DNA of 10,134 nucleotides from contig DJEF01000018.1 in the NCBI GenBank assembly GCA_002431285.1, forward strand, positions 8,254-18,387, written 5' to 3'. Below the pieces are notes generated by a model, which searched no databases, was not told where the DNA came from, and saw only the letters and a program-made list of their open reading frames with translations. Shown here piece by piece: positions 6,200-10,134 of this stretch. This DNA comes from Ruminococcaceae bacterium UBA5905 (GTDB lineage Bacteria > Bacillota > Clostridia > Oscillospirales > Acutalibacteraceae). A program made the position numbers and the translations under genes. How positions within the stretch are numbered: the stretch's first letter is position 1; each line of letters opens with the position of its first letter.

Positions 6200-7354
6200 A
6201 TGGGATATTTTCAAAGCATCAAAAAGGGCTTTAAGCTCAAATACAGTATTACGTATTTCATCCTGATCGCCTTTGTGGCGGTGATGATCGGTCTGAGCAG
6301 CGGCGGTGTGCTGGGCCGCTCCACCGTGGGGCTGCTGTCCCGTATCGCATACAGCATCATCATGGCGGTATCGCTGAATCTGGTGGTGGGCTTTCTGGGC
6401 GAGCTGAGTCTGGGGCACGCCGGGTTCATGTGCGTGGGCGCCTATATCGGCTGCTACTGCGCGAATCTGCTCCACCCGGTGCTCAACAACCCGCTGCTGG
6501 TGCTGATCATTGCGATGATCATCGGCGGTCTGTGCGCGGGGGTGTTCGGGTTTATCATCGGCTTGCCCGCTCTGCGCCTGAAAGGCGACTATCTGGCGAT
6601 CGTGACGCTGGCATTCGGTGAAATTGTGCGGAATGTGTTTAAGAACCTGCCCTGGTTCGGCGGCGCGATGGGTCTGAATACCAAGACCTACAAGCCCTCC
6701 TCCCTGTTCATCGTGGCGTTTGTGGTGGTGCTGATCGTGCTGTTCCTCAGCCAGAATCTCATTCGCAGTAAGCACGGCCGGGCGGTCACGGCCATCCGGG
6801 ATAACGAGATCGCCGCCAAGGCTATGGGCATCAATGTGACCTTTTATAAGCTGCTGATCTTCGTGATCTCTTCCGCTTTTGCCGGTGTGGCCGGCGTAAT
6901 CTACGGTCATTTTGCCACCCCGGTGATGTATTCTTTCTTCTCCTACAACTACTCCATCGAGGTGCTGGTGATGGTGGTGTTGGGCGGCATGGGCAGTCTC
7001 AACGGCTCCATCATTGCGGCGACCCTCATCACCTATATCAACTTCCTGTTGCAGGATAACCTGTCCGGCGATCTGGCGGCGTTGCGGCTGCTGGTGTATG
7101 CGCTGATCCTCATTGTGATGGTGTTGTTTAACAACGCCCCGGCCATGCAAAAGTACCGGGAGCGGCTCAGCATCAAGCATTGGCTGGATCAGCGGGCACG
7201 CCGTAAGGCGGAGACCGTGGTAGACGACAGCGCCGTATGGGCGCGGGTACCCAGCAAGATCCCCATGGACGAGGTACTGAGCGTAGACCTGCGCACGGAG
7301 GAAGCGCTGCCCGCTCAGGATGAGACCGGAAAGGAGGGACCCCTCAATGGCTGA
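6200..7354 (+). CDS. livM: Branched-chain amino acid ABC transporter permease LivM, with long C-terminal tail
   Basis: The second membrane subunit of the channel, 384 residues. ATG 6200 is preceded by GAAGG (6186-6190) and lies 5 bases after the livH stop. Hydrophobic helices fill about 16-35, 45-66, 73-95, 98-122, 168-186, 214-236, 252-285 and 293-311. Conserved landmarks are GELSLGHAGF (67-76), LPALRLKGDYLAIVTLAFGE (122-141) and the coupling loop GRAVTAIRDNEIAAKAMGI (193-211). After the last helix comes a cytoplasmic tail of about 70 residues (315-384), first basic and then acidic, which I cannot match to a known domain. The last 8 bases overlap livG, so translation is probably coupled. Confidence 0.95.
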   Translation: MGYFQSIKKGFKLKYSITYFILIAFVAVMIGLSSGGVLGRSTVGLLSRIAYSIIMAVSLNLVVGFLGELSLGHAGFMCVGAYIGCYCANLLHPVLNNPLLVLIIAMIIGGLCAGVFGFIIGLPALRLKGDYLAIVTLAFGEIVRNVFKNLPWFGGAMGLNTKTYKPSSLFIVAFVVVLIVLFLSQNLIRSKHGRAVTAIRDNEIAAKAMGINVTFYKLLIFVISSAFAGVAGVIYGHFATPVMYSFFSYNYSIEVLVMVVLGGMGSLNGSIIAATLITYINFLLQDNLSGDLAALRLLVYALILIVMVLFNNAPAMQKYRERLSIKHWLDQRARRKAETVVDDSAVWARVPSKIPMDEVLSVDLRTEEALPAQDETGKEGPLNG

Positions 7355-8117
7355 AACCGTACTGAAAGTGGAAAACCTGGGGATCACCTTCGGCGGTCTG
7401 CACGCGGTGGAAGGGCTGAACCTGGAGGTTAAGAAGAAACAGATCTACGGTCTGGTCGGCCCCAACGGCGCCGGTAAGACCACGGTGTTCAATATGCTCA
7501 CCGGCGTGTATACGCCGACCACCGGCACCTTTGCGCTGGAGGGAGAGGTGCTCAACGGCAAGACGCAGGAAGTAATCAACCATAAGGGGATTGCCCGTAC
7601 CTTCCAGAACATTCGCCTGTTCAGCAATATGAGCGTGATCCGTAACGTGATGGTGGGTCTGCACAATCAGCCCGCCTTCAAATGCGATCCCGTTTCCAGT
7701 ATGCTGCACCTGCCCAAGCATTACCGCACGGAGGAAGCCATGCGGGCGCGGGCAAAGGAAATTCTGGATATTTTCGGACTGCTGGAGGAGCGCAACAATC
7801 TGTCCTGCAATCTGCCCTACGGTAAACAGCGGAAACTGGAGATCGCCCGGGCTTTGGCCACCAACCCGAAGCTGCTGCTGCTGGATGAGCCGGCGGCCGG
7901 CATGAACCCCCACGAGACCGAGGACTTGATGCAGATCATCCGCTTCATTCGGGACGAGTTTGATATGACCGTGTTGCTCATTGAGCACGATATGAAGTTT
8001 GTGGCCGGTCTGTGCGATGAGCTGACGGTGCTGAATTTCGGCACCGTGCTGGCGCAGGGCGATACGCAGATGGCTCTGAACAATCCCGAGGTCATTCGGG
8101 CATACATTGGAGGGTGA
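7347..8117 (+). CDS. livG: Branched-chain amino acid ABC transporter ATPase LivG
   Basis: One of two cytoplasmic ATPases powering uptake, 256 residues. ATG 7347 is chosen because AAGGAGGG (7331-7338) lies 8 bases upstream; an earlier in-frame ATG at 7320 lies before that site and would add nine residues unlike the family. Walker A is GPNGAGKTT (38-46), the Q-loop is Q87 in RTFQNIR, the signature is LPYGKQRKLEIARAL (156-170), Walker B is LLLLDE (176-181) and the switch His is H214 in LIEHDM. The LPYG form in place of LSGG is normal for LivG. The C-terminal end VIRAYIGG is a LivG family mark. It overlaps livM by 8 bases, and livF follows almost directly. Confidence 0.97.
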   Translation: MAETVLKVENLGITFGGLHAVEGLNLEVKKKQIYGLVGPNGAGKTTVFNMLTGVYTPTTGTFALEGEVLNGKTQEVINHKGIARTFQNIRLFSNMSVIRNVMVGLHNQPAFKCDPVSSMLHLPKHYRTEEAMRARAKEILDIFGLLEERNNLSCNLPYGKQRKLEIARALATNPKLLLLDEPAAGMNPHETEDLMQIIRFIRDEFDMTVLLIEHDMKFVAGLCDELTVLNFGTVLAQGDTQMALNNPEVIRAYIGG

Positions 8118-8121
8118 GAAA

Positions 8122-8832
8122 ATGGCGTTATTGGAAGTGACCGGTCTGGAGGTCTACTATGGCGTCATCCAGGCGCTCAAGGGCATTGACTTCACTGTGA
8201 ATGAGGGGGAGATCGTCACCCTCATCGGCGCCAACGGCGCCGGCAAGACCACCACCATGCAGAGCGTGATCGGGCTGATTCCCTCTCAGGCGGGCAAGGT
8301 GGTCTATGACGGACAGGACATCACCCACACCCCCTGCCACAAGATCGTGCGCATGGGCATGACCCAGGTGCCGGAGGGGCGGCGGGTGTTTCAGGAGCTG
8401 ACGGTGTATGAGAACCTGCTTATGGGCGCTTACACCAAGGGGGACAAGGCGCAGATCAAACGGGATATCGAGGAGACCTGCACCCGTTTTCCCCGGTTGG
8501 GTGAGCGGAAGAACCAGGTTGCCGGAACGCTCTCCGGCGGCGAGCAGCAGATGCTGGCCATGGGGCGGGCCATGATGTGCCATCCCAAGCTGCTGATGCT
8601 GGATGAGCCGTCCATGGGTCTGTCTCCGCTGCTGGTGGACGAGGTGTTCGGAATCATTCGGGATTTCCGGGACAGCGGTACCACGATCCTGTTGGTGGAG
8701 CAGAACGCCAACAAGGCGCTGGAGATCTGCGACCGGGCATATGTGCTGGAGAACGGCAAGCTGGTGCTGTCCGGCACCGGCGCGGAGCTGATGGCCAGCG
8801 ACGACATCAAAAAAGCCTATCTTGGCGGTTGA
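8122..8832 (+). CDS. livF: Branched-chain amino acid ABC transporter ATPase LivF
   Basis: The second cytoplasmic ATPase, 236 residues, the usual length for LivF. ATG 8122 is preferred to an in-frame TTG at 8107 because GGAGGGTGAG (8109-8118) lies between them at the right distance; the site overlaps the livG stop. Walker A is GANGAGKTT (36-44), the Q-loop is Q82 in TQVPEGR, the signature is LSGGEQQ (137-143) and Walker B is LLMLDE (157-162). The switch position reads LVEQN with Gln194 in place of His, which is the LivF norm and makes the site asymmetric with LivG. It ends with KKAYLGG and is the last gene of the operon, followed after 13 bases by a hairpin terminator. Confidence 0.97.
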   Translation: MALLEVTGLEVYYGVIQALKGIDFTVNEGEIVTLIGANGAGKTTTMQSVIGLIPSQAGKVVYDGQDITHTPCHKIVRMGMTQVPEGRRVFQELTVYENLLMGAYTKGDKAQIKRDIEETCTRFPRLGERKNQVAGTLSGGEQQMLAMGRAMMCHPKLLMLDEPSMGLSPLLVDEVFGIIRDFRDSGTTILLVEQNANKALEICDRAYVLENGKLVLSGTGAELMASDDIKKAYLGG

Positions 8833-8838
8833 GCGATG

Positions 8839-8879
8839 AAAAAGACGAAGGCAGCAAGCACACGCTTGCTGCCTTCGTT
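8839..8879. terminator. Shared terminator between convergent livF and SDR gene
   Basis: A 13-bp perfect stem (CGAAGGCAGCAAG 8846-8858 with 8865-8877) with loop CACACG, plus an A-T pair outside. The plus strand is followed only by TTGCACTTTG, a weak U-tract. The minus strand is followed by TC and TTTTT (the A-run at 8839-8843), so it is the better terminator for the minus-strand gene. Confidence 0.85.
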
Positions 8880-8913
8880 GCACTTTGCCCGTCCTTGATC
8901 GGTAACGTACCGC

Positions 8914-9840
8914 TCAGTCGTTTTTCTGCGCCGGAGCGGGTGTGGCGGTGTTCAGTCGGTCGATGATTCGCTCGGCCGTTTCTCCGATCCGACGGCACTC
9001 TTCCGACGGGATCGAGCGGACCCGCCGCCTAACCGGCAGCCCCCATACATCGAACCACCGGGGACCGATCCATTCGCCGTAGCCGGTTTCCTCAAATACT
9101 CCTTGCAGCAAACTTAGGCACGCCCGCCGTCGGGACATGAAGATCCACTGCATGGGATGCTTGATGAGAGCAAACAGCCACGGCGGATAATGGGCGGTGA
9201 TGTTGGTGTAGGTGATGCCGGGATGCACCACCGCCAGCGTGACCCCTGACCGACGGACTTCGGGGTGGGCAAAGAATTCCCAGCAGGAGGCCATCAGATA
9301 CCGTTTGGAGTTTCCGTACACTTTTGACGCCCCATGGCGGGTGGAAAAATCCACGTCCTTCGGGTCGGTGGCGGAATAGCGATGGGCGATGCTGCCCACC
9401 GCGATCACCCGGGAACCGGGGCGAGCGGCCATAAGAGGCATGAGTCGCCGGAGCATATAGGCGTGGGAGACAAAGTTGATCTGGAATACGTTGTCCCAGC
9501 CGGTGGAGCAGCGATGCCGGGGAATGCTGTACGCACCGGCGGAAAGAAACAGCAGATCCGGCGGTGTGGCTTCCAAGGCATCGCAGGCGGCGCGCACCTG
9601 TGCCATGTCCTCCAGATCCACTTGAATCTTGCCCAGCACACAGCCGGGATGCGCCCGCTCCAGCCGCCGTTCCAGCGTGTCCATCGCTCCGGGGTTACGC
9701 CCCAGCAGGAGCAGCCTGGCCCCCAGCGCCGCCAGATAGTCGCATAGGACCTCGCCCAGTCCGCCGGTAGGGCCGGTTACAGCGGCTACGCGTCCCGCCA
9801 GTGAATGCGTGTGTCGGTTCAACCAGATGTCCGTTCGCAC
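8914..9840 (-). CDS. Short-chain dehydrogenase/reductase (SDR), NAD(P)-dependent
   Basis: Probable cytosolic oxidoreductase of the classical SDR fold, 308 residues; the substrate is unknown. The start is GTG at 9840 with GGGGGA a few bases upstream and a promoter 30 bases away; a nearby ATG is out of frame and soon stops. The nucleotide-binding motif TGPTGGLG (22-29) follows the first strand, and LSAGAY (99-104) stands for NNAG. The catalytic Ser is S150 (VGSIAH) and the YxxxK pair is Y175/K179. The motif VHPGITYTNI (205-214) and a C-terminal stretch around GPRWFDVWGLP (259-269) resemble the retinol-dehydrogenase-like SDR group. The length exceeds the roughly 250 of minimal SDRs because of the C-terminal part. 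The gene stands alone, convergent to the liv operon. Confidence 0.9.
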   Translation of the reverse strand: MRTDIWLNRHTHSLAGRVAAVTGPTGGLGEVLCDYLAALGARLLLLGRNPGAMDTLERRLERAHPGCVLGKIQVDLEDMAQVRAACDALEATPPDLLFLSAGAYSIPRHRCSTGWDNVFQINFVSHAYMLRRLMPLMAARPGSRVIAVGSIAHRYSATDPKDVDFSTRHGASKVYGNSKRYLMASCWEFFAHPEVRRSGVTLAVVHPGITYTNITAHYPPWLFALIKHPMQWIFMSRRRACLSLLQGVFEETGYGEWIGPRWFDVWGLPVRRRVRSIPSEECRRIGETAERIIDRLNTATPAPAQKND

Positions 9841-9868
9841 ATAAATTCCCCCATCCTATCCACAGTGC

Positions 9869-9897
9869 AGTATAGCATAGCTTGCGGTGCACGGCAA
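9869..9897 (-). promoter_or_regulatory. Promoter of the SDR gene, extended -10
   Basis: On the minus strand, TTGCCG (9897-9892), a 17-base spacer and TATACT (9874-9869), with TG one base before the -10. Transcription should begin near 9862, leaving a leader of about 22 bases before the GTG start. Confidence 0.8.
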
Positions 9898-9962
9898 GTA
9901 AAATCGACGTCGGCTCGGGAGGATTTGTCAAACAAAACCGGTGAGATGATCGCCCGACGGAG

Positions 9963-9977
9963 AAATTTCAGAAAATA
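9963..9977. promoter_or_regulatory. CodY-box-like sequence upstream of the tRNA promoter
   Basis: AAATTTCAGAAAATA agrees with the published CodY consensus AATTTTCWGAAAATT at 13 of 15 positions. It ends 12 bases before the -35 box of the tRNA promoter. CodY is the branched-chain amino acid and GTP sensor of many Firmicutes. The region is A/T-rich as an UP element would be, so the match may be coincidental. Confidence 0.25.
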
Positions 9978-9989
9978 TGAAAAAAAGGC

Positions 9990-10018
9990 TTGATTTTTTT
10001 GCCGTTGTGTAGTATACT
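9990..10018 (+). promoter_or_regulatory. Promoter of the tRNA gene with A/T-rich upstream region
   Basis: TTGATT (9990-9995), a 17-base spacer and TATACT (10013-10018). The 30 bases upstream (9961-9989) are A-rich and could serve as an UP element, as is common at stable-RNA genes. Transcription should start near 10025. The short leader contains a CGCTC/GAGCG hairpin (10026-10030 with 10035-10039) before the mature tRNA. Confidence 0.82.
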
Positions 10019-10046
10019 ATATAAGCGCTCGAGAGAGCGGATATAT

Positions 10047-10121
10047 CGCGGGGTGGAGCAGGGGTAGCTCGTCGGGCTCATAACCCGGGGGTCGTTGGTT
10101 CAAATCCTTCCCCCGCAACCA
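10047..10121 (+). tRNA. tRNA-Met, initiator type (anticodon CAT)
   Basis: The sequence folds as a 75-base tRNA with encoded CCA (10119-10121). The initiator marks are a C1-A72 mismatch at the top of the acceptor stem (C10047, A10117) and three G-C pairs (GGG/CCC) under the anticodon loop CTCATAA with CAT at 10079-10081. The acceptor stem is otherwise perfect. Three oddities are visible. The D-loop is only 7 bases (AGGGGTA). The top anticodon-stem pair is U-G. The T-stem GTTGG (10094-10098) faces CCTTC (10106-10110), which leaves two adjacent U-U mismatches. It has its own promoter. It may be functional, or a decayed extra copy. Confidence 0.88.
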
Positions 10122-10134
10122 CCAAAGTCCTGAC

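Noticed and set aside
6137..7387. 416-codon open frame on the minus strand across livM
   Set aside because: Shadow of livM: no recognisable motifs, His/Gln-rich composition, no start signals.
8900..8912. CGGTA/TACCG hairpin next to the SDR stop codon
   Set aside because: Five pairs with a 3-base loop and no U-run. Too small to matter beside the strong terminator at 8839-8879.
1..10134. CRISPR array, insertion sequence, phage or toxin-antitoxin content
   Set aside because: No regularly spaced repeats, transposase, integrase or paired small toxin/antitoxin genes were found. The genes are ordinary chromosomal ones.

Overview
The window looks like chromosomal DNA from a high-GC member of the Clostridia, plausibly an Oscillospirales/Ruminococcaceae-type gut anaerobe. 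This is inferred from strong GGAGG-type ribosome binding sites, consensus SigA promoters (TTGACA/TATAAT class), third-position G/C bias, a two-domain glutamine-dependent NadE and the style of the liv operon. I cannot name the species.

Layout, left to right. (1) Positions 1-1401 hold two translationally coupled PlsC/LPLAT-type acyltransferases. The first is cut by the window edge. A terminator follows the second. (2) Positions 1489-3483 hold nadE, NAD+ synthetase, with its own extended -10 promoter. (3) Positions 3560-3929 form a compact, self-contained transcription unit: perfect-consensus promoter, an 87-residue ORF rich in Ile/Leu/Val and very hydrophobic, and a strong intrinsic terminator. 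I do not recognise the product. (4) Positions 3945-8832 hold a complete five-gene branched-chain amino acid ABC transporter, livJHMGF. A near-perfect 22-bp palindrome lies just upstream of livJ, and two long perfect hairpins lie between livJ and livH. (5) A terminator shared by convergent genes lies at 8839-8879. (6) A short-chain dehydrogenase/reductase lies on the minus strand at 8914-9840, with a clear promoter. (7) An initiator-type tRNA-Met(CAT) with its own promoter and encoded CCA lies at 10047-10121; its T-stem carries two U-U mismatches.

How the parts fit. LivJ would capture branched-chain (or similar) amino acids outside the membrane, LivH and LivM form the channel, and LivG and LivF hydrolyse ATP. 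The hairpins after livJ probably let the binding protein be made in excess over the membrane parts. The hydrophobic ORF and terminator immediately upstream could be an independent small membrane protein or a long leader peptide of an attenuator. This is the most open question in the window. The other genes are housekeeping: lipid acylation, NAD synthesis, an oxidoreductase and a tRNA.
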